Shown: in pieces, positions 53,960 through 64,000 of the stretch | Numbering within the stretch: the first letter of the stretch is position 1 | Layout of the letters: each line of letters starts with the position of its first letter | Assembly (NCBI RefSeq): GCF_958298935.1 | Contig: NC_084923.1 | Span: forward strand, 37,044,501 to 37,108,500 | Direction: 5' to 3' | From: Phragmites australis | Taxonomy: Eukaryota > Streptophyta > Magnoliopsida > Poales > Poaceae | DNA length: 64,000 nucleotides | Program-made: the position numbers and the translations under genes | The notes under the pieces: model-generated | What the model was told of the DNA's origin: nothing | What the model saw: the letters and a program-made list of their open reading frames with translations, nothing else | Database searches by the model: none

Positions 53960-56183
53960 CATGGTAAAATCCACACTAGGAACCACCTCTAGGAAGTGAC
54001 TGAAAAGCGCTAGAAACTCGTGGGTAGGAGCGAGGAAAAGACTCATGTACACCAACAGAGGGGCGGAATATGTCCCGAGTACTCCACTCCCACTCACGCC
54101 GCTCATCCCTCCTGCGACGAAAGCAAAACCCAACCAAGTGACCCTCTCTCTGGCAGTAGGTGTAGTGGTAGCGTCTCTCGGGAACTCGACTGTCAGTCAC
54201 TCTAGGCTATCTCACAGGGGCTATCATATGAGACTGTGAAGATCTCTTGGGTTGTGGTGCAGGCTTTTTCTTGGTAGGTTGTGGTGTGGGTTTCTTCTTG
54301 TTGAGTTGTGGTGTGGCATTAATTTTAGATTTCTCAGCTTCTAGGGTAGTAGATGTGGTGAAAATAGTCTTACTCTACCCATTGTAAGCCACCCTCTCAA
54401 AACCCAACACAAGAGCCAAATCCGCCTTATCGGCACACATCTTGGTCTTCGTCAAGATCAAATTCATTTTGCCCTTGCTTTGTGAGCATTTCTCCACTAG
54501 AGAAAGGAGATACTCATTCTCGGCTAAAAGCTTCTCAACTTGCCCTCTAACGCAGCTGAGTTTGTCCTGAAAGATGATGTAGGTGGACAGTTTGGCTGCA
54601 CATCCTTCGAACTCCCAGTACTATCCAATCTAGATTCCAACTCCTTGATGCACACTGCTTTCAGTTCGACATCCTTTGCAAGCAAAGGACAATTCATACA
54701 AGCGCCTAAGAGAGTGGATCTAGACTCCTCCTCATAGAGCTTCGTCTCAGCAGTCTCAAGTCGATATGCAACTTGAGCATGCGAAGCCTGAAGCTCTGCA
54801 AGTTCTGTCATAACCACCAATCAACTCTCACACTCCTCATCATCACGCCTAGACCTAAGCAATGCAAGCTTAGAAGAAACAGACTCATACTTAGGCCTAA
54901 GATCTTTCAACTCACGCACAGCTTTCTTAAGTAACCTATCCTGGCTAACGAGAGCATCATTCAAGGTATCGACTTGGATGGAAAGCTAGTCGTAGGAAGG
55001 TAATACCTCGGAGGGATCAAGCTCGGGATCACTGTCGTTGTTGTCGTCCGCCATTAAGCAGAGGTCGGTGAGGTCCTTGGCCTTCTTCTTGCTCTTCACT
55101 TGCGGTTCATCCTCCTCTAAGCTCTCCTCCTTGCTTGAAGAGGTGTCGATGTCACTGAGAGCTGCCACGAATGCCCTAGAAGCCTCCTTGGCCGCCTTCT
55201 TAGCCATCTTGTCGCAGTTCTTCTTGAAGAAAGGCTTCTTATTCTTCTTCTTGTGCTTGTTGTAGTCGTGTTCACGGTCTTCCTTCTTCTTGACCTTGGG
55301 GCAGTCCACCTTGAAGTGGGTGGTGTCACCACACTCAAAGCAGGGACGGGAACTACCCCTCCTCCGGTCCCGACGGTTGTTGTAGAAGCGGGTGAATTTC
55401 TTCACAATCAGTGCAATATCCTCATCATCAAGCACATCCACCTACTCCTCTGTGATAGAGACAAAGGAAGATAAAGCAAATCCACCAGATAAAGTGTTAG
55501 CACAAGAAACATCAACTCCAGACTGGTTTCCACCGCTAGGTTCGGAAACCAAAGCTATGTTCTGAGATAGGGGGTTTTCGAGACCAATCTGAGCTGCATT
55601 GGCTATCTCGGTGGACTTAAGCTTGCTGAAGAGTTCATCACAAGTTAACGTGTTATGACTTGATGACTCTTTAATGCTCGAGATCTTCACTTCCCATATG
55701 CTACGATCCAGAACATATAGAAGCTTGATCGCTCTCTCGTGGTTAGAATAGGGCAAAACACCAGTTGATCGATTGCTAATAATTCCATCAAAGTGAACAA
55801 ACATGGCATCCAAAGACTCTCCAGGGCCTTGCAAAAATATTTGATATTATTGGTTGTATGTGCTTTGGCGTTTGATCTTAATCCGATTAGTGCCTTCATG
55901 AAAGACACTCAGAGTAGTCCAGATATCTCGGGCAGTATGGAGGTGCTGAACCCTGTCAAACTCATTTCGACTCAGGCTTGTGGAAAAAAAATATTTCTAG
56001 CCTTGTTATTGGCCTCATACTGTTTGATTTGAACTTGAGTCGTGCGAGCAATAGGGATCTCATAGTTAGAATCAACTACCTCCCAAATGCACTTCCTTGG
56101 CTTAAGAGATAAGCCTTTAGGTGCACCTTTCAGTACGAAAAATCACAGTCACCAAACCGCGATATCTTCCCACTTTTCTCCAT
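53960..56183 (-). pseudogene. Copia-2 gag
   Basis: The likely start is at 56183 (MEKSGKISRFGD), 50 bp after the primer site. 55834-55442 has the UBN2-type gag core (SLDAMFVHFDGIISN, SNHERAIKLLYVL, LTCDELFSKLKSTEI). A CCHC knuckle CFECGDTTHFKVDC is at about 55340-55295, followed by a Lys-rich tail and an acidic segment. 54820-54524 is a coiled coil with LAELQASHAQVAYRLETAE. A second, C-terminal knuckle-like CQREGHLVGFC lies near 54150. Stops occur near 56150, 55440 and 54980. Confidence 0.8.
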
Positions 56184-56232
56184 GTCACCTACGGATCACA
56201 AAGCCGGTTAAGGTCAACTAGTGATCAAACCA

Positions 56233-56244
56233 GCTCTGATACCA
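56233..56244 (-). other. Copia-2 primer-binding site
   Basis: TGGTATCAGAGC on the minus strand, two bases from the 5' LTR. Initiator Met tRNA type. Confidence 0.9.
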
Positions 56245-56246
56245 AT

Positions 56247-57700
56247 TGTAGGAACAATATTAGCTTTTAGAGGGGGGTGAATAGACGCCTCAACAAATTT
56301 TTTGCGAAATCGATGGTCTTTTCCTATTTGGATCACCCAACGCACCTCAAAACTCAAATAGAAGCAAAAATAGAGAGAAGTTTTAACAAGAGAAAATCGA
56401 GGCAATACGACTCTACGGATGATATATGAACCATAGGTTTAATTTAAAATCAATCCATATGTCTTGGCACTCGAAAGATTACAACTTGCAACGAAACAAG
56501 AAAAGATGAACACCAAGCAACGAAACTCTCCAAGTGATTGTCTAGAGGCAAAGGAATTCAAGACCCATCACATAAACATGTGTATGCGAATTTTATACCT
56601 CTAGCAACTAGAAAAATGACCTCATAAGATGCTGAAATTTCAGCCCACAAAACCAAAACGAAAATCAAAACAAAAAACCGAAAAACTTACAAACTTGCAA
56701 GGGAACCAATAGAGGGAAACTAGAAGGAGGAGAATTCAAGCATATGTAAAAATATAAACTTCATTACTCAAAGAGATCAGCCATATTTTGGGCGAATTAC
56801 AAAGATTTATCTCTCAAAACTCTCACCTATTATATAGGCTAAGCACACATCCTTCTCTCCTTAAAACTCTAGCTCTAAACTCTCAAATGAGTGGCACAAA
56901 GGGGCTCAAGTGGCTGATTTAAACTCTCTCATAGCCCTACCCCTCTATTTATAGGTTAGGAAACTTGACCCCTAAATTGCCTAGCTCTTTCTGAAAATAC
57001 CCCTCTCTTGTAGTACACTCATACCTACCATCGAGGGTATTTTGGTCTATTTTCTTCTTCATTTATCGGACGGCTGCAGCGCCTTCACAACTTAGCTTCG
57101 CCTCGATGCAAGCTTCGCGATGGTGCCACATACTCCTCCAGTCCTTCCACGATTTTGAGGCCATACCGCGAAACCGCCTGCACACTTCACAAAGCATGAC
57201 TCGTCGTCTTACTTACACCTTAAGCAAGAGCTTCGATGTCGACGTGTGTACTCCGTCATGCGATCATGACCGCCGGCAAGTCTCTCCCGCTCCTGATCCC
57301 TCTGGCCGCCCTTTCACTTGCACCGGCATCCCCTTCGCTTGATTTTGTCAACACATTGTCTCCATCCGCTTTCAATGCTTTGCTTGACCTACACGTGTTC
57401 AGCTAAAATCACTCTTGACTCCGCCCGGCCTTCTTGATCATCCAGCACCAAGCACTCTGTTTAGTCCCGATCATCCCTTCGTTGACCGCCAAATTGCATC
57501 TATCACATGTACACCATGAGATAAGAAAATGCATATCTCTAATTTCAATTCCAGTTAGTCTATAATTAATATGCTCAAATGAAATCCCAATTCAGATCAC
57601 ATCAAAGCTCATACAAAACTGAAGATCATCAAACTAAATAAATATCAATATCAATCACTCATCACAAGTAACCCGAGACATATTTCAACTTAATTTCTCA
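56247..57700 (-). repeat. Copia-2 5' LTR
   Basis: 1454 bp from TGAGAAATTAAG to GTTCCTACA on the minus strand. TATA box TATAAATA at 56953-56946. The right flank CTAAA pairs with TTAAA at 33398. Confidence 0.92.
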
Positions 57701-58778
57701 CTAAACTTCTATCCCCATCTCCTACGTTGATCTATCTCCCGGTCTCTCTTCACCAAACATTAAGTGATCATTGGAAGATGCTCAAAGCTTCAGCCCTCAC
57801 TATTTAATTTCCCAAGTGCTATACCTATCTCCTGTAACATTCGACGACTAAAAGCTGGCCGGCCCATTGATTCGTTTCAGCACTCCGGTACCCCCTTGCC
57901 TTGGCCACATGAGCATTCGCAGGGATGCCTGCTCAGGTCGCCTGTTGGTGCGAGCCACTTGGTTTGTTTGTTGCATTTCTTGGGTCCAAACTAGCTAGTA
58001 CGTACCGCAAGGCCCACACAAGAGACAGGTACGTACTCCTGTAAACTAGACTGGTCTTAAAGAATGCAAAGGTACGTACTCCTGTACACACTACACATGA
58101 ATAAGGCTACAGCCTCATGGAGTCATGGGCCTTTGCTCCTGCAACAAGATAGTGCACGTACAGTTGCGCTCATGCATGTGTTCATGTCTCTGTATGGAGC
58201 AGCATATACTGAGATACCGGCCTCCATGAACTATATATATAGCCCCTATAAATTGTCATGGTATATATGTACGTAGATCTGTCAACTTGTTGCAGTGGTA
58301 TTGATGTGTAAGTAAGTGCTGCCCTAGCGTGGTACTACTCCATTAGATAGCGGTACATCAACTTGCATGCAAAGCAGTGGGTCGACGTACCCTAGCTATG
58401 AACTGCCTGCAGATATGTGTGCCCTATGCACGCCCATTTGTCAGTGGTCAAGTTCATCATGGTCCTTGTCCCGATCGATCCGGGTGGAGTAGCGCTCCTG
58501 AAACGTCTCAATTGGTAATGCACATCTCACTCGGAATTTACTGGCCTGATCATACAAAATGGATGTAAATAATTTATATTCCTAAAAAAACTACATTCAT
58601 AAAATCGAATTAACAGGAGACCAAATGCATGATATGAGCAGTACGTCGTCGACCATCTGCGATGCACGCGTGCAAAGGTCAGACACGACAGTTGCATAAA
58701 GCATCCATGTTTCACGTAGGCTGGGCACACGTACTGGCCGGACCCGTATCTGCATGTATGGGCGGTATAGACAACCGA
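57701..58778. other. Low-copy DNA, no gene seen
   Basis: Mixed composition with GTACGTAC and GCATGCAT words. The open frames are short and carry no domain. Confidence 0.5.
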
Positions 58779-59844
58779 AGCATATACCGGTAGGTATTGG
58801 CCGTTGGTAGTTATTTTTGGTGGGGGCGGTTGGCGCGCGTGAGCTGTTGGACACATGCATGATTTCTGTAGGACCATGCACATGCCCTGATCTACTATAT
58901 ATTTATGCAGTCTAGTGTGACAATGCATGATTAGAGCAAGTCATGCATAATCAGCTCTCACCATATCATCTATCGATATCCCAATTAATGTGAAGAGCTT
59001 GAAAGCTCCAATTGGTGTGTGTGAAGACTAAAGAGGTAGGGATCATGGTTCACCAGAAAGCTGACCCATAACAGACCAAGGGGTGCGTGTGGGCCATTTC
59101 ACTGCATCGCCAATCGGCAACAAGGCCACATGACTGAGAGAGATGGAAACCCTACCTATAGCAACACACATAAACTTATTGTACCATGCTGCCCATGCAT
59201 CTGAGAGTAACATAACTTATGCTGGGAACTGCGTTTTTTCTGTTAAAAAAGTGGCCAACGACCAAACTGAGGAATATTGCATGCATATTGATTAAGGTTA
59301 GGAGCTGTGTTGATTGCCAATGATGGCATGCACTTGCTTAATCTGCAGAGTGGTCAGAGACCTTCTACCGAGCTAGTTAATCATGAGGTGAGTAGTGCTT
59401 TTGTTTGTGCATGCAGCCATGTGTGGACTGAGGTCATAGAATACTGGCTCGGAGATTGCCCAAATCTTCCATGGGACGGAGCCGGCCGGTAGAGACGGGA
59501 GAGGAGAGGAGAGGAGAGGAAAGGCTTGATGCAAGTGGTGATGAAGGGTGGCTAGGTCATGTGCCGCCATGTGCCGACGACAGCCCGGCCGGTCCGGCTG
59601 GAGGTTGATCGGTCGGTTATCGCGGTGTGAGCCCCCCGGCGCCGCGCGAGTGGGCCGCACGTACTACATAGAGTACGAATTCACAAATGCATGGCTTGAT
59701 GAGTGATCAATAGATCATGAATGAACCTTGGTGGATCAGTTGGTATATCTCCATTCCGGCGGGATGTCGGTTCGTTGTTGCGTTGAGATTGTGCTCAATG
59801 CATACGCATATGAAAGCCAGCAGCTAGGACCAGTGGCACGTGGT

Positions 59845-62800
59845 TCACGGTTGCCTTCACACGCTAAGTTCTGGTTTTTAATCTTTTTGCACCGGTTATG
59901 CTTGTACCCATTATCCTTTCTTCACATCGGGCCCACACGTCAAACACATACCCGCGAAGAAGTTCATGAGGTAGGGAGGGACTCAGGAACTTTGCCTGTT
60001 CATCTCTCTCTCTCTGTGGCTTGAGCGTGTCGCCGGTTTCGTTCCCCTCTACCAAATTGATTGACCGATTTCGTTCGCTTCTCTCCAATCGATTGATTAG
60101 GGTGTCTGGTTTTGGTTTTATTAGAGTGGAAGAGGAAACCAGATGAGGGGAGGGTCATTAGGAAGGTGAGCCACGTTGGGTTTGTTTTCGACTCGATTCC
60201 GTCCCTGCGCTCAAATCCATTTTGATGTGGTATGTGTTTTTATTTGATCTAGTAGCTCATGAGATCTAGCTCGATCTGAAGGGAGTGATTTTGGATGTAG
60301 AGGCAAAAGCGGAGGGTCACCACAGAGGTTAGTGTATCTTGAATTTTTTTATTTTCTCTATGATTTCTTGTATGTTCATCTAATTGGGTCTTTTAATCGC
60401 TCACAACGTGCACTTTTTTAATTTTTGTGCTTGCTGCAACTTGATTAGGATTTACACCTATCTACAATGGGGATCGTGGGTCCAATGTTTGGGGTGAAAG
60501 AACAGTCTACACCTAATATTCACCGGTAAGCATCCTGATCTTACATGTTGCTCACAATGTGCATGGTTACTATAGATGGATCCACAGTGTTAGTGCCAGA
60601 TTGATGTGCAATAATCTATGCATGAATGCTATGTGTTCTGTGATGAACTACTTTATCCCCTTCAGCTACATTTTGACGTGCAATATTGTAGCTCACCTTT
60701 TCTGTTTATAATTATGATGCGCAACAATGTGTTTTCCATCTAGGTTTACCAGTTATTGTAGTAGCTTGATGTCAACACAATATTAACAGATGAACTATTC
60801 TAGTTTTTCTTTTTATCATGGTGATGATAAAATGCATATATGTCAGTTTTTGTGTGCTGGCATATGTGATGGCGAACTGCTAAATATTATCCAGCAAAGA
60901 GTGTAGTAGGGTTTGATGTGTTTAGTGTTTTGATTCAGCCAAAATTGATGCACATGACTTCTTGCTCTTATAGTAGTAATGTTTAATCAAACTCACTTGG
61001 GTCAGCATATCGCTCTGATTTTTATTCTGATGATCAATGTGGTGGTAGATGACTGCAATTTCTGTGTTAGTACTTGATGATGACTTGATGTTTTCCCCTT
61101 CCAGTAAATATGTGTTGTGGAATCAAGTGATTTTTCATCATTTATCAGTCATGTTTTACCTTTCTCGTTTAGGTACTTGATCCACGTTGATCCTGCTATC
61201 CAATATTTGTACTTGTGATGATGAAAGATATTTTGTATTTTTAAGGATAATTTACTGCTAGTATTGATGCTTATGTTCATGCAATTTACGCTATAAAATA
61301 GAATAGAGATACCTTTCACATGCTTAAGTTTAGGCAATTTTCATCGTTGATCCTATTAATTTTCTAAACTGGCTAATGAAGCATTTTTATATTTATGCAT
61401 AAGCACTTCTTTATTGATGGAGATGGAATTTCAATTAATGTGAGGCATTTCAATTTTTTGCATTTAATTTGTTTTATTTTTTGAACAATTGTCATATGTT
61501 TTTTTTTTTTGCATTTTCTCCCTGATATGTATATATTGGTCATGCAGTATATAATAAGCATCTTTTTGCGCTTCCCATGTTTTTGATAATATTTTTCAAT
61601 TGTGTTTTTTTATCTATTAGGTTTAGGTAATGGCTAGGTAAAAAAAGGATGTTGGTAAAAAAAAAGATGTTGCATCTATGTCACACAGCAAGCATTATGG
61701 GAAGAGTGGGGTATGTGCAACTATCTTCTTTTTTGCATATGCACTGTTTTTTTGGATGAAATTCATGCAGTTAGATATGTACTAAATGATATTATTTTTT
61801 TGCACCCCTGTGTAATATTGAAGTCAGAGAGACACCTTTATGTATATATGCAAAAAAGCAATTTTTACGAAATATTGAAGTATTTTGGTCAAAATCAATA
61901 TGCATTTTTACTTATTCTTTTATGTAGGTTTTTTAGTTCTCCAAAAGTAGTGCACCTAAACTCTGTTAACATTGTGCTTGTGTTTAGTTACTATGATTTG
62001 TGTGACGATAAATTTTTGGGAGTAATATATAAGTGCATGTTGTTTTCTGCTGTCATTATGCAGTTAAATTGTAGAATATTATTATCTGCGTTTTAGTTTT
62101 TTACTGCTGTATTTTGCATTCAGTGTACCAGAAATAGAGCTTATCCAACAAGTTTGGTTAAATTCTAAAAACGAATGATACATCCACATGGTGAGATAGT
62201 TAAAACAAAAAGTTAGATTTGGACGGTTGCTTAGTATAGGGACCAATACATTGCCAGCTAATCTCAAGTGGTTGATAAGTAACTTTGATGCTCGATCTAG
62301 CTAACTTGTCATTCCTAGAAGAGGGAGGGTGAGTTTTATAGCAGAGTCAGCTCAGGGACTGCCAAAGAATGGAGAGAAGAAAATTTTTGTGAACCGATAA
62401 GCACAAATTTGCTCACTGTCACACAAATCTAGTGATATAATTTCGCAACATAACTATTTAAAGAAGCAAAAATTTGTAAACTGATAAACACAAATTTCAG
62501 TGTTTGATATCTTTTTTATGTGCTATCGTCGGGCAAATCTAGTGATCAAATAGGTAACTTAACTATTCAAAGAAGTAATGATTTGTAAATTGATAAGCAT
62601 AAATTTGCAAAAAAATGTGTAAAAGAATGTAAAATTATCAATGTATTGCAAAGTTAACTGTTAATACTCTTTTTTTTCTATTTTTGCACTCCAGGTACTC
62701 AAATGGTCAGTTCATTTCTCAATGTGCATACATTCTGGAGAAATCAGAGTCTGTTCACGTGGGATGAAGCAATTGTGCAGAATTTTATCAGCTACACTAT

Positions 62801-63299
62801 TGTGGCCATGCTTGTGATCTGTGCACCTATATGCTCATGTGTACAATATGTGTGGATTTTTACTGCAAAATCTATCTGGTAAAAAAATTGTGCAGTAGCT
62901 ATTTTAAATTTCTTGTCAAATTCCTGTGTTATGTTTTAGGGAACACATATTATCATGTTGATATGAGATGCATAGTACTAGGATCAAAACTTGCAACATG
63001 TAGCTATTTACATAATAGTAGAGATGATATATCATGTTTTTTTTAGGCTTGTTTCAGATCTGTAGTTTATTTTAACAAATTTAAGTATGTAGTCAAGTAG
63101 AAGTGGGCCCGGGATCTCACGTTGCCGTTGGCTCACGGGCGCGGGTGCACTCCTATGCGTGGGTTGCCTGATTAGGTGGCCCGATTAGGAATGCTCCTAA
63201 CTAAGTGTATTCCTAATTAGAGTGTACGGACGGATGAGCTTTAGCATGCACGTACATGCGTAAACCGTGTCCATAGTTAATTTGCAAAAAAAAAAAAAA
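59845..63299. other. 3.4-kb insertion of unknown class in copy B
   Basis: Absent from copy A between 13690 and 13850. It starts with gene-like DNA (CT run and CG-containing leader at 59990-60180), then long T-rich, intron-like DNA, and ends in a run of 14 A (63286-63299). A small exon-like block is at 61630-61710. I cannot identify terminal repeats. It could be a retroposed or captured gene, or a mobile element I do not recognise. Confidence 0.45.
61630..61710 (+). pseudogene. Exon-like fragment in the 3.4-kb insertion
   Basis: ATG GCT AGG then a stop, followed in frame by KKDVGKKKDVASMSHSKHYG and KSG, ending at a donor-like GTATGT (61711). Lys-rich start, no domain recognised. The flanks are T-rich like plant introns, with an acceptor-like TTAGGTTTAG just before. 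Probably the first exon of a captured or transposon gene. Confidence 0.25.
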
Positions 63300-63724
63300 C
63301 TTGATGTTTCCTCGTGCATTCAGTTTAGACAAATACATTCACGGTTGTAGAATTTACAAGGATGTATATGCGTGGTACGTATTTATATCCGGATCTTGCG
63401 GAACAATTTTCAGAAGTAACCACGGCGTATGTACGCGTTTACAGTTATTAACCTGTATGTAGTTGTTGTTAACCTGTTTCCTGTTGCCACTATTAACTGG
63501 GCGGCGATTATTGGGCGGCTCACTGTCTGCCAACACTTGCAGGTCGAATACTAATTATCCTTGTTCTGACCTGCAATTAGAGGTACCAGAGCCTACCAAT
63601 AAGATCAGAAACTAATCAAGCCGGCCAAGAGCTGAGAGAAGCACATAGATTATTAGTCAAGTCAATATAATTGAACGCATAGAGTAATCATATTAGTACT
63701 ACACATGATATATAGTATCCATCA

Positions 63725-64000
63725 CGAGAAATCAAGTTGAAATATGTCTTAATTTACTTATAATGACTGATTAATATTGATATTAATTAATTTGATTTGA
63801 TGATCTTTGGTTATACTTAAGCTTTGATGTGCTGATTCTGGTGAATCCAGAACTTCCGGTCTGAACTTGAAACTTTCGGGTAATTATCCGACGTTCAGAG
63901 TTTTTGTATCACCAGAATTTCTGCTGTTTAGTTTTGGTTGTATGAACCCAGAACTTCCAGTCTAGACCCAGAACTTCGGGTTTCACGGGAAAACCGAAGC
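63725..64000 (+). repeat. Copia LTR, 5' part, running out of the window
   Basis: GAGAAATCAAGTTGAAATAT matches the Copia-2 LTR start, with TG changed to CG at 63725. Decayed CCAGAACTTCCGG-type motif pairs begin at 63838 as in the U3 of the solo LTR at 27861. It interrupts copy B at the point matching about 14345 in copy A. Confidence 0.75.

Larger units (their letters stand above)
33403..57700 (-). mobile_element. Copia-2: complete but decayed LTR retrotransposon split by a nested Gypsy element
   Basis: Both LTRs (33403-34892 and 56247-57700), primer site (56244-56233), gag, protease, integrase, RT, RNase H and polypurine tract are present in Copia order on the minus strand. Flanks are TTAAA (33398-33402) and CTAAA (57701-57705), a target duplication with one mismatch. 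Without the 14.45-kb nested Gypsy element (37380-51832) and its 5-bp duplication the element is about 9.8 kb. The long LTRs, long gag and 1.4-kb region between RNase H and the LTR suggest the SIRE/Maximus group (inference). Confidence 0.9.
58779..63724. other. Segmental duplication, copy B
   Basis: Collinear with 11216-14350 as described there. It is uninterrupted where copy A holds the hAT element (58855-58865) and where Copia-1 entered copy A (about 58779). An extra 3.4 kb lies at about 59845-63299. A GAGAG run at 59499-59520 is specific to this copy. The right edge is cut by a Copia LTR at 63725. Confidence 0.85.

Overview
The window looks like repeat-rich intergenic DNA of a grass (Poaceae, most likely panicoid). 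The evidence is the class of transposons present: long-LTR Copia elements with initiator-Met tRNA primer sites, a Tat-lineage Gypsy element with a second RNase H, CACTA elements with DUF4218/DUF4216 and Ulp1 domains, and a hAT derivative. I found no convincing host gene, no tRNA or rRNA gene and no CRISPR array. Species cannot be told from the sequence.

Layout. 1-11215: a decayed Copia element on the minus strand (Copia-1), split by a 3.6-kb Gypsy-type solo LTR (4277-7863). 11216-14350: low-copy DNA (duplication copy A) carrying a hAT deletion derivative. 14350-18814: low-copy DNA with no supportable gene. 18815-27575: a minus-strand CACTA element with hairpin-rich subterminal repeats, an Ulp1 protease region split by a solo LTR, an upstream En/Spm-type ORF, a LINE tail, a 109-bp hairpin array and the C-terminal part of tnp2. 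27576-31245: a second CACTA-like element inserted in the tnp2 region and itself carrying a Copia solo LTR. 31246-33402: low-copy DNA.

33403-57700: one minus-strand Copia element (Copia-2) spread over 24.3 kb, with both LTRs, primer site, polypurine tract and a near-matching target duplication. Its reverse transcriptase is cut between the residues EEV and YVKQPP by a 14.5-kb Tat-lineage Gypsy element (37380-51832). That element holds two further solo LTRs, a spliced antisense ORF and a tandem-repeat array. 57701-63724: low-copy DNA, duplication copy B, paralogous to copy A and interrupted by an unresolved 3.4-kb insertion. 63725-64000: the start of another Copia LTR running out of the window.

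The clearest result is the nesting order. Copia-2 came first, then the Gypsy element, then two solo LTRs. Separately, solo LTRs hit the Ulp1 gene and the second CACTA element. Most junctions are supported by target-site duplications read from the sequence. All the transposon genes seen carry stops, frameshifts or lost catalytic residues. The most interesting pieces are the CACTA En/Spm-ORF plus Ulp1 unit bracketed by hairpin repeats, the antisense multi-intron gene of the Gypsy element with a candidate TATA box, and the repeat arrays that sit inside LTRs and UTRs.
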